A stretch of DNA of 7,325 nucleotides, taken from the NCBI GenBank assembly GCA_904501895.1, contig CAJGCX010000085.1, forward strand, positions 1-7,325. The letters run 5' to 3'. A model generated the notes under the pieces. That model did not search any database, was not told the DNA's origin, and saw nothing but the letters and a program-made list of their open reading frames with translations. The translations under genes and the position numbers were made by a program. Positions 1-5,785 of the stretch are shown here, one piece after another (within the stretch, counting starts at the first letter, position 1; each line of letters begins with the position of its first letter). Source of the stretch: Clostridiaceae bacterium (lineage in GTDB: Bacteria; Bacillota; Clostridia; Oscillospirales; Acutalibacteraceae).

Positions 1-654
1 ATGATTGTCTGTGGTGCAGCTAACCTTGACCCTAAGGTTGAAAAAGGTATGCACGATTTCGGTATTGACATTTACAATGGTTACGGACTTACTGAATGCT
101 CCCCTGCTGTTACTTGTAACAGACCTGGTAAATTCAAGTTTGGTAGTGTTGGAACTCCACTTGACTGCTGTGAAATCAAGATTGTAAACCCTGATGAAGA
201 AGGCGTTGGTGAAATCTATGTAAGAGGTACTAACGTAATGCAGGGTTACTACAATGACCCTGAGGCTACTGCTGCAGCATTTGACGGTGAATGGCTCATT
301 ACAGGTGACCACGGAAGAATTGACGAAGACGGATTCCTCTTTATGGTTGGTAGAAAGAAAAATCTCATTTGTCTTGCTAACGGTAAAAACGTTTCTCCTG
401 AAGAAATCGAGGATAAGCTTTCAAGAATTGAATATGTTGAAGAGGTTCTTGTTTATCAGGAGGATGAAAAAATTGTTGCTGAATTCTTCCTTAATGAAAA
501 TGAATACCCTGATGCACGTGACAGGATTGATAAGGATGTTGCAAAATACAACAGAGAAAATCCTATTTTCAAGAATGTTGCAGGAATTAAAATCAGAGAT
601 GTTGAATTCCAAAAGACAACAACAATGAAAATTGCAAGAAATCAGAAAGATTAA
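1..654 (+). CDS. AMP-dependent acyl-CoA synthetase/ligase, C-terminal part (5' truncated by window)
   Basis: This is the C-terminal 217 residues of an ANL-superfamily adenylate-forming enzyme, which activates a carboxylic acid (probably a fatty acid) with ATP and passes it to CoA or another thiol acceptor. Visible core motifs in order: YGLTE at 28-32 (A5, adenine/acyl pocket), TGD at 101-103 (A7, ribose-binding Asp103), GRKKN at 117-121 followed by NGKNVSPEEIE at 127-137 (A8 hinge), and TTTMKIAR at 206-213, where Lys210 matches the A10 catalytic lysine. Family members are usually 500 residues or more, and the text before YGLTE is already mid-domain, so the ATG at position 1 is an internal methionine and the true start lies upstream. 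The C-terminal KTTTMKI form is what I expect of a long-chain acyl-CoA synthetase-like clade rather than acetyl-CoA synthetase. No carrier-protein domain follows. The gene ends in a hairpin terminator, so it closes its transcription unit. The acyl substrate cannot be read from this fragment. Confidence 0.93.
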   Translation: MIVCGAANLDPKVEKGMHDFGIDIYNGYGLTECSPAVTCNRPGKFKFGSVGTPLDCCEIKIVNPDEEGVGEIYVRGTNVMQGYYNDPEATAAAFDGEWLITGDHGRIDEDGFLFMVGRKKNLICLANGKNVSPEEIEDKLSRIEYVEEVLVYQEDEKIVAEFFLNENEYPDARDRIDKDVAKYNRENPIFKNVAGIKIRDVEFQKTTTMKIARNQKD

Positions 655-661
655 TTATTAT

Positions 662-695
662 GACCTATGTGGGAAACTGCATAGGTCGTTTTTTT
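662..695 (+). terminator. Intrinsic terminator of the acyl-CoA synthetase gene
   Basis: An 8-bp perfect stem GACCTATG (662-669) / CATAGGTC (680-687) encloses a 10-nt loop and is followed by a run of seven T (689-695). It starts 7 nt after the stop codon. The T run touches the first base of the palindromic element at 696. Confidence 0.88.
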
Positions 696-833
696 GCTTC
701 TCCTTGAGGAGAAGCTGTCTGCGGAGCAGACTGATGAGGTGTAGGTTGCAACGCAACCGATAATTATCAATTTAAAACAACATATTCACCTCATCCGTCA
801 CCTTCGGTGACACCTTCCCCTCGAGGGGAAGGC
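696..833. repeat. MITE-like intergenic palindromic element with imperfect terminal inverted repeats
   Basis: This 138-bp non-coding block is made of nested hairpins. The left end has stems 696-703/708-715 (loop TTGA) and 717-722/726-731 (loop GGA). The centre has GGTTGC/GCAACC at 744-749/753-758. The right end has GTCACC/GGTGAC at 797-802/806-811 and the perfect palindrome CCTTCCCCTCGAGGGGAAGG at 813-832. GATGAGGTG (733-741) is exactly complementary to CACCTCATC (787-795), so the two ends can pair around the central hairpin. Aligned by eye, the left 46 bases match the reverse complement of the right 47 at about 36 positions with one gap. There is no transposase gene and no clear target-site duplication. 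No T run follows the right-hand palindrome, so it does not look like a standard terminator. I recall similar CCTCATCCGTCA/CCTTCCCC repeats as abundant between genes in gut Clostridia, so the family is probably known even if its role is not. Confidence 0.8.
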
Positions 834-886
834 AATTTCCTGACAACATCCAATTTATAGATTTTAGAAAAAATATGCAATTCCAC

Positions 887-920
887 TTGATTTAATTTTA
901 AAAATATTTTAATATATAAT
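887..920 (+). promoter_or_regulatory. Probable sigma-A promoter of the M28 peptidase gene
   Basis: A perfect TATAAT -10 lies at 915-920. TTGATT at 887-892 is the best -35-like hexamer, but it is 22 nt from that -10. It is 17 nt from an alternative -10, TAATAT (910-915). A poorer -35, TTTAAT (891-896), would fit TATAAT at 18 nt. The region is very AT-rich, so the exact pairing is uncertain. A promoter is expected here because terminators close the units on both sides of the gene. Confidence 0.5.
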
Positions 921-934
921 GGATATTTTAATTT

Positions 935-939
935 GGAGG
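935..939 (+). promoter_or_regulatory. Shine-Dalgarno GGAGG that fixes the M28 start at 948
   Basis: GGAGG lies 8 nt before ATG 948. An in-frame TTG at 933 would add five residues, but it overlaps this ribosome site and has no site of its own. The ATG at 948 is therefore the start. Confidence 0.85.
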
Positions 940-947
940 TTTTTTTG

Positions 948-2285
948 ATGAAAGAGGAATCAAGAAAATACGTTGAAGAAGCGTGGGACATAGTTAAGCA
1001 TGCTTCTGAAAAAATCGGCTCTCGCCTTCCCGGTTCTAAAGGTGAAAGAGAATATGCTGCATATATGGGCGAAAAGCTTCGTGAAATCGGCATTGAACCT
1101 AAAACAGAAGAATTTGGTGTTGCACCTCGTTCAGGTATCGGTGGACTCCCATATGCTGGTTGGTACGGTCTTATAGCAAGTGGACTTATTTACTTTGCAC
1201 TTCATAACTATTACATCTGGTTTGCAATGGCACTTGCAGGTCTTGTTATGGTATTCTGGCTTGTTTCAAGCTGTTTCCTTTACAAACCTTGGTTTGATAT
1301 GTTCTTCAAGCAGAAGATTTCACAGAATGTTTACGGTGAATTAGTTCCTGAAGACGGAAAATACGACTATACAATTATTCTTTCAGGTCATACTGATACA
1401 AGCTGGAACTGGAAGCATTCTGAAAATGCATCAAAGTATCCTGAAAAGCCTGTTTATGGTCTTATCACTACATATGGTAAGGTTGGCTTCGGTGCAATTT
1501 GCGTATTCTTCCTTGTAGGTCTTTCAGTTGCTATGGCAGCTATTTACACAGGTCTTTATTTCGATGCGTCATGGGCATATATAGCTGCTTCATCAGATGC
1601 ACTTAACAAATTGATTATCGCACTCCACTTCTTACCTCTCTTTACTGCTATCGGTAGCTGTTTTGTTATTATGTGGAACGATAATGATGAAGAAACAGCA
1701 TCAAGAGGTGCTATGGATAACGCTACAGGCTGTGCTTTAAGCTATGCAGTTATCAAGTATTTCAAGGAAAATCCTGATAAAATGCCAAAGAACTGCCGTA
1801 TTGTTGACTGCAATGTAGGTTCAGAAGAAGCAGGTCTTCGTGGTTCAATGGATTTTGTACACAGACACAGAAATGATGATTTGACAAAGAATGCTTGGAA
1901 TATCAACATCGACTCAGTTGCTGATAAGGATTATTTTGAGGTTGTTATCAAGGATGACTGGCAGGGTTGCCGTTTTGATACAGACCTTGAAAAGATGTTC
2001 AAGGAAACATTCGATGAAATGGGTATTGAAAGCAAGACAAATGGCTGTATTCACAACCCTGTTGGTGGCTGTGACAGTACTCCAATGACAAGAGGCGGAA
2101 TCAAGTCAGTTACTTTTGCTGCACAGAATCCAATGCTTACATGGTACTATCATACATTCCACGATATGCCTGAGCGTTTTGAAATGGAAACTGTTGGTAA
2201 TGGATTTGACGTTGTTCTCAGCGTTATTGATAAGATTGCTGCTTTCCAGGAAGATAAAGGCTATAACGGTCCACAGAAGAAATAA
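948..2285 (+). CDS. Membrane-bound M28-family zinc peptidase (aminopeptidase-like)
   Basis: This 445-residue protein has the co-catalytic metallopeptidase motifs of family M28 (aminopeptidase S/Y type). SGHTD gives His148 and Asp150. AMDNATG gives the bridging Asp257. GSEEAGLRGS gives the general base Glu293 and the metal ligand Glu294. NIDS gives Asp322. YYHTFHD gives His402. All expected metal ligands are present, so it should be active, probably removing N-terminal residues from peptides. Four hydrophobic segments stand out at about 70-87, 90-111, 180-203 and 220-243. The last two lie between His148 and Asp257, which are only about 20 residues apart in a typical soluble M28 enzyme. There is no signal peptide. 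Lysines after the second segment (113, 121, 123) suggest that the soluble parts and active site face the cytoplasm; this is inferred from the positive-inside rule. The gene stands alone, with its own promoter and terminator, between a lipid-activating enzyme and an amino-acid importer. The substrate is unknown, and a non-peptidase M28 homologue (for example a cyclase or carboxypeptidase type) cannot be excluded. Confidence 0.9.
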   Translation: MKEESRKYVEEAWDIVKHASEKIGSRLPGSKGEREYAAYMGEKLREIGIEPKTEEFGVAPRSGIGGLPYAGWYGLIASGLIYFALHNYYIWFAMALAGLVMVFWLVSSCFLYKPWFDMFFKQKISQNVYGELVPEDGKYDYTIILSGHTDTSWNWKHSENASKYPEKPVYGLITTYGKVGFGAICVFFLVGLSVAMAAIYTGLYFDASWAYIAASSDALNKLIIALHFLPLFTAIGSCFVIMWNDNDEETASRGAMDNATGCALSYAVIKYFKENPDKMPKNCRIVDCNVGSEEAGLRGSMDFVHRHRNDDLTKNAWNINIDSVADKDYFEVVIKDDWQGCRFDTDLEKMFKETFDEMGIESKTNGCIHNPVGGCDSTPMTRGGIKSVTFAAQNPMLTWYYHTFHDMPERFEMETVGNGFDVVLSVIDKIAAFQEDKGYNGPQKK

Positions 2286-2295
2286 TTAAATTAAG

Positions 2296-2327
2296 TAAGG
2301 TATGGCTTCGGTCGTACCTTATTTTTT
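2296..2327 (+). terminator. Intrinsic terminator of the M28 gene with UUCG tetraloop
   Basis: An 11-bp stem pairs 2296-2306 with 2311-2321 (two G-U pairs). It is closed by the very stable C(UUCG)G tetraloop and followed by six T (2322-2327). It begins 11 nt after the peptidase stop codon and separates it from the liv cluster. Confidence 0.92.
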
Positions 2328-2361
2328 ATAAATTTTTTTATGTAAAATAGTAAAAAAATAA

Positions 2362-2390
2362 TTGACTTATTAACAAAAAAGGTGTATAGT
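2362..2390 (+). promoter_or_regulatory. Strong sigma-A promoter of livJ
   Basis: TTGACT (-35, 2362-2367) and TATAGT (-10, 2385-2390) are separated by exactly 17 nt. Each hexamer matches the consensus at five of six positions. Transcription should start near 2396-2398, leaving a leader of about 60 nt before livJ. Confidence 0.85.
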
Positions 2391-2391
2391 A

Positions 2392-2435
2392 ACTTTATCT
2401 ATTTAAAGAGATAGTGCATTTAATTATATTTGCAC
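2392..2435 (+). promoter_or_regulatory. Candidate operator or leader dyads at the livJ transcription start
   Basis: Two short inverted repeats follow the livJ -10. TATCT (2396-2400) pairs with AGATA (2409-2413) and is extended by ACT (2392-2394) and AGT (2413-2415 region) across a 2-nt bulge. GTGCA (2414-2418) pairs with TGCAC (2431-2435) across a 12-nt AT-only loop. The first dyad spans the predicted start site, where a repressor could act. No known operator (such as a CodY box) or T-box was recognised. Arms this short can arise by chance in AT-rich DNA. Confidence 0.25.
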
Positions 2436-2456
2436 AATATTTAAGGAGGATTTCTT

Positions 2457-3638
2457 ATGAAAAACTTAAAAAAAGTTCTCGCAGTGCTCGTTGCATTAAC
2501 ACTTGTTGTTACTTGCTTTGCAGCATGTGGCGGAAACGAAGGTAAAAAGGACGACACATCAGCTACAATTAAAATCGGTGTTAGTGGTCCTCTCACAGGT
2601 GGCGCTGCTCAGTACGGTAACGCTGTTGTAAACGCAGCTAAGCTTGCAGTTGATGAAATCAACGCTGCAGGTGGCGTTAACGGTGTTAAGCTTGAGCTTG
2701 TTACAGCTGACGACGAAGCTGACTCAGGTGACAAGGCTGTTAGTGCTTACAACTCACTTAAAGACCAGGGTATGCAGATTTTCCTTGGTACTGTTACATC
2801 AGGTTCATGCCTTGCAGTTATTGACAAGACAGCTGCTGACCAGATGTTCCAGCTTACACCATCTGCTTCTGCAGACGCTGTAATCGCAAACGACAACACA
2901 TTCCAGATTTGCTTCACAGACTCAAACCAGGGTGTTGGTTCAGCTCAGTACATTGCTAACAACAAGCTTGCTGAAAAAGTTGCTGTTATCTATGACTCAT
3001 CAGATGCTTACTCAACAGGTATCTACAATCAGTTCAAGGCTGAAGCTGCTAAGCAGGGTGTTACACTCGTTGCTGAACAGTCATTCCAGAAGGACAATAA
3101 GGATTTCTCAGCTCAGATTAACGCTTGTAAGGCTGCTGGTGCTGAACTTGTATTCCTTCCTATCTACTATACAGAAGCTTCTCTTATCCTTCAGCAGGCT
3201 GCTGCTATTGACTATGCACCAAAGTTCTTTGGTTGTGACGGTCTTGACGGTCTCCTTGCTATCGAAGGATTTGACACAAAGCTTGCTGAAGGTGTAATGC
3301 TTCTTACTCCTTTCGCAGCTGATGCTGAAGACGAAGCAACTCAGAACTTCGTTAAGGCATACAAGGCAGCTTACAACAACGAAACACCTAACCAGTTCGC
3401 AGCTGACGCTTATGACGGAATTTACATCATTGCAAAGCTTATCGAACAGGAAGGCATCACAGCTGATATGTCAGCTGCTGACATCTGTGCAAAGCTCAAG
3501 GTTGCTATCTGTGCTGACGGATTCTCATACATGGGTATCACAGGTGCAGGTTCAGCTCTTACATGGGATAAGTCAGGTGCTGTTTCAAAGGCTCCAATGG
3601 CTGTAGTTATTAAGGATGGCGCTTACGCTGCTCTTTAA
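2457..3638 (+). CDS. livJ: Branched-chain amino-acid ABC transporter, substrate-binding lipoprotein
   Basis: The product is 393 residues and belongs to the type I periplasmic binding-protein fold family of LivJ/LivK (Peripl_BP_6-like). It should capture leucine, isoleucine, valine or a related amino acid at the outer face of the membrane and deliver it to LivHM. The N-terminus has basic residues, a hydrophobic core (about 7-23) and a lipobox ending FAAC with Cys24 as the lipid-anchored residue. The Phe at -3 is slightly atypical. The mature part opens with IKIGVSGPLTGG and DEINAAGGVNG (a family hallmark) and later has TPSASAD, a ligand-pocket region. AAGGAGG at 2443-2449, 7 nt before the ATG, is near-ideal. 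After the signal peptide all leucines use CTN codons, and AAC, GAC and AAG predominate, which suggests high expression. A terminator follows, so livJ can be transcribed alone. Exact ligand specificity cannot be read from sequence; a urea- or amide-binding relative is possible but less likely given the cluster. Confidence 0.95.
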   Translation: MKNLKKVLAVLVALTLVVTCFAACGGNEGKKDDTSATIKIGVSGPLTGGAAQYGNAVVNAAKLAVDEINAAGGVNGVKLELVTADDEADSGDKAVSAYNSLKDQGMQIFLGTVTSGSCLAVIDKTAADQMFQLTPSASADAVIANDNTFQICFTDSNQGVGSAQYIANNKLAEKVAVIYDSSDAYSTGIYNQFKAEAAKQGVTLVAEQSFQKDNKDFSAQINACKAAGAELVFLPIYYTEASLILQQAAAIDYAPKFFGCDGLDGLLAIEGFDTKLAEGVMLLTPFAADAEDEATQNFVKAYKAAYNNETPNQFAADAYDGIYIIAKLIEQEGITADMSAADICAKLKVAICADGFSYMGITGAGSALTWDKSGAVSKAPMAVVIKDGAYAAL

Positions 3639-3660
3639 TTAAATCTTTAATTTTAAATCA

Positions 3661-3697
3661 AGAGGTAATTCGAAGTGATTCGTTTTACCTCTTTTTT
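3661..3697 (+). terminator. Intrinsic terminator between livJ and livH
   Basis: AGAGGTAA (3661-3668) pairs with TTACCTCT (3685-3692). Inside it, beyond a symmetric TT/TT internal loop, CGAA (3671-3674) pairs with TTCG (3679-3682) around a GTGA loop of GNRA type. Six T (3692-3697) follow. It should end most livJ transcripts, with any leak-through reaching livH. Confidence 0.87.
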
Positions 3698-3731
3698 ATT
3701 GATTTTATAGGCTTATTTTTATATAAAATTG

Positions 3732-3760
3732 TTGTTTTTATTGATTTAATGTGATATAAT
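3732..3760 (+). promoter_or_regulatory. Extended -10 promoter of livHMGF
   Basis: A perfect TATAAT at 3755-3760 is preceded by TGA (3752-3754), an extended -10 element. A weak -35, TTGTTT (3732-3737), lies 17 nt upstream. The extended -10 can compensate for the weak -35. Transcription should start near 3767, about 50 nt before livH. Confidence 0.75.
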
Positions 3761-3803
3761 AATCTGAATAATTTTTTGTATAGATATTTCTGTACAAATA
3801 TAT

Positions 3804-3810
3804 GGAAGGA
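3804..3810 (+). promoter_or_regulatory. Shine-Dalgarno region that fixes the livH start at 3820
   Basis: GGAAGGA lies 9 nt before ATG 3820. An in-frame ATG at 3802 would add six residues (MEGCYI), but it overlaps this ribosome site and has none of its own upstream. LivH proteins normally begin a few residues before the LINGISLGSIYA segment, which also supports 3820. Confidence 0.8.
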
Positions 3811-3819
3811 TGTTACATA

Positions 3820-4701
3820 ATGGGTTTATTAAGTAACCTGATTAATGGTATCAGTCTTGGCAGTATTTATGCGGTTATTGCCCTTGGCTATACTATGGTT
3901 TATGGTATTGCAAAAATGCTCAACTTTGCACACGGTGACGTCATTATGATTGGCGCTTACGTTGTGTATCTTACTTCTGTAAGAGCAGGACTCCACCCTC
4001 TTATTGCAGTTGTTGTATCAATGCTCGCTTGTACAATTCTCGGTATCACTATTGAGAAGATTGCATACAAGCCATTACGTCAGTCAACATCATTGGCTGT
4101 TCTTATTACTGCAATCGGTGTCAGCTATTTCTTACAGAATATGGCACTCGCTATTTTCGGTGCAAATCCAATTAACTTCACATCAGTTGTAAGTGTTCCT
4201 GCTATCAAGCTTTTTGATGGACAGATTGTTATTTCAGGTGAAGCTTCAACTGCTATTGTTGTTTCATTGATTATTGTTATTGCTCTTTCAATCTTCATTA
4301 AGAAGACAAAGAGTGGTAAAGCAATGCTTGCTGTTTCTGAAGATAAGGGCGCAGCTCAGCTTATGGGCATCAATGTAAATCAGACAATTTCACTTACATT
4401 TGCTATCGGCTCTGCTCTTGCTGCAGTTGCAGGTGCTCTTTATTGCTCTGCCTACCCTATTCTTTCTAACACAACTGGTGCTATGCCTGGTATCAAGGCA
4501 TTTACTGCTGCTGTTTTCGGTGGTATCGGTTCAATCCCTGGTGCTATGATTGGCGGTATTCTTATCGGTGTTATTGAAATTCTCGGTAAAGCATACATTT
4601 CAACTCAGCTTGCTGATGCTATTGTTTTCGGTGTTCTTATCGTTATCCTTATGGTTAAGCCAACAGGTATTCTCGGTAAGAAGACAAGTGAAAAAGTTTA
4701 A
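3820..4701 (+). CDS. livH: Branched-chain amino-acid ABC transporter permease LivH
   Basis: This 293-residue integral membrane protein is one half of the channel of the LIV-type importer (BPD_transp_2 family) and pairs with LivM. The N-terminal LINGISLGSIYAVIALGYTM and the NFAHGD motif at 35-40 are characteristic of LivH. About eight hydrophobic segments can be seen. The cytoplasmic coupling loop that contacts the ATPases lies at about 166-185 (GKAMLAVSED then AAQLMGIN). A glycine-rich GGIGSIPGA segment lies near the C-terminus, as is usual. Its length is typical for the family (about 290-310). It is the first gene after the second promoter, and livM follows after 22 nt, so the two should be co-transcribed and made in matching amounts. 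Confidence 0.95.
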   Translation: MGLLSNLINGISLGSIYAVIALGYTMVYGIAKMLNFAHGDVIMIGAYVVYLTSVRAGLHPLIAVVVSMLACTILGITIEKIAYKPLRQSTSLAVLITAIGVSYFLQNMALAIFGANPINFTSVVSVPAIKLFDGQIVISGEASTAIVVSLIIVIALSIFIKKTKSGKAMLAVSEDKGAAQLMGINVNQTISLTFAIGSALAAVAGALYCSAYPILSNTTGAMPGIKAFTAAVFGGIGSIPGAMIGGILIGVIEILGKAYISTQLADAIVFGVLIVILMVKPTGILGKKTSEKV

Positions 4702-4723
4702 TTTGTGAAGGGAGCGTTTTAAT

Positions 4724-5785
4724 ATGAATAAATCTTTAAAAACGGTTAAGCCTTACACAAAGCAAAGTTTAATCACTTATGTAATGCTTATTGCAGTATT
4801 TGTTGTTACTCTTATTTTAAGAGGCTCAGGAAATATGTCATATATGATGCAGGACCTTCTCGTTCCTCTTTGCGTATATGCAATTCTTGCAGTTTCATTG
4901 AATCTTACAGTTGGTATCCTTGGTGAATTGAGCCTTGGACAAGCAGGCTTTATGTGTATCGGTGCTTACAGCGGTGCTTTGTTCTCTAATTTAATGGAGG
5001 AAGCAATTCCTGAAGCTGCTATCCGTTATCCTATTGCTCTTGTATTCGGTGGTGTTTTAGCAGCGATTTTCGGTATCTTAATTGGTATCCCTGTTTTAAG
5101 ACTTAAGGGTGACTACCTTGCTATTGTTACTCTCGCTTTCGGTGAAATTATCAAGAATATCTGTGCTTCAGTTTATCTTGGTCGTGATGCAGAGGGCTTC
5201 CACGTTTCAATCAAGAGTGTTTCTGATATGAATATGGCAAGTGACGGTGAAATGCTTATTAACGGTGCTCTCGGTATTAACGGTACACCAAAGGATTCAA
5301 GCTACGAAATCGCATTTATCATTCTTCTTTTAACAGTTGTTATCGCATACAACTTTGTAAATTCACGTACAGGTCGTGCAGTAATGTCAATCCGTGACAA
5401 CAGAATTGCTGCTGAATCAATCGGTATTAACATTACAAAATACAAGCTTATTACATTCGGCTTAACAGCATTCCTTGCAGGTGTTGCAGGTGTTATTTAC
5501 TCACACAACTTCTCAACTCTTCAGGCAGTTAAGTTTGACTATAATATGTCAATTCTCGTTCTTGTATTTGTTGTTCTCGGTGGTATCGGCTCAATCCGTG
5601 GTAGTGTTATTGCTGCAGTAGTGCTTACTCTTATCCCTGAACTTTTAAGAGAAACAATCGGTAATTACAGAATGCTTTTCTACGCTATCATCCTTATCGG
5701 TATGATGCTTATTACATCAAATAAAAATATTAAAGACAAGCTTTCAGGTATCTTTAAGAAAAACAAGAAAGGAGAGGTTCAGTAA
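4724..5785 (+). CDS. livM: Branched-chain amino-acid ABC transporter permease LivM
   Basis: This 353-residue second permease subunit has eight to nine hydrophobic segments. Hallmarks are SLNLTVG at 58-64 with GELSLGQAGF at 67-76, LRLKGDYLAIVTLAFGEI at 125-142, and the coupling loop TGRAVMSIRDN at 216-226 followed by AAESIGIN at 229-236. A polar, probably extracytoplasmic stretch of about 40 residues lies between the LAFGEI segment and the next membrane span, as in other LivM proteins. The C-terminal tail is lysine-rich and probably cytoplasmic. GGAG at 4711-4714 lies 9 nt before the start. The stop overlaps the livG start by one base (TAATG), which points to translational coupling between permease and ATPase. 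Confidence 0.95.
   Translation: MNKSLKTVKPYTKQSLITYVMLIAVFVVTLILRGSGNMSYMMQDLLVPLCVYAILAVSLNLTVGILGELSLGQAGFMCIGAYSGALFSNLMEEAIPEAAIRYPIALVFGGVLAAIFGILIGIPVLRLKGDYLAIVTLAFGEIIKNICASVYLGRDAEGFHVSIKSVSDMNMASDGEMLINGALGINGTPKDSSYEIAFIILLLTVVIAYNFVNSRTGRAVMSIRDNRIAAESIGINITKYKLITFGLTAFLAGVAGVIYSHNFSTLQAVKFDYNMSILVLVFVVLGGIGSIRGSVIAAVVLTLIPELLRETIGNYRMLFYAIILIGMMLITSNKNIKDKLSGIFKKNKKGEVQ

Noticed and set aside
813..832. Right-hand palindrome as a transcription terminator
   Set aside because: No T run follows on either strand, and the gene upstream already has a proper terminator at 662-695.
696..833. CRISPR array or tandem repeat
   Set aside because: The repeats are inverted, not regularly spaced direct repeats, and there are no spacers or cas genes.
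933..947. TTG start at 933 for the M28 peptidase
   Set aside because: It overlaps the GGAGG ribosome site that serves ATG 948, and the five extra residues add nothing family-like.
791..1093. A 100-codon open frame on the minus strand covering the repeat and the M28 start
   Set aside because: Its C-terminal end simply translates the palindromic repeat (…SPRGEGVTEG…), and the rest is the reverse of the M28 coding sequence and promoter. It has no ribosome site or recognisable domain.
2391..2456. T-box or other amino-acid riboswitch ahead of livJ
   Set aside because: The leader is only about 60 nt, with no T-box sequence, no specifier stem and no terminator/antiterminator before livJ.
3802..3819. 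ATG at 3802 as the livH start
   Set aside because: It overlaps the GGAAGGA ribosome site and has no purine-rich site upstream; LivH proteins begin close to the sequence encoded from 3820.
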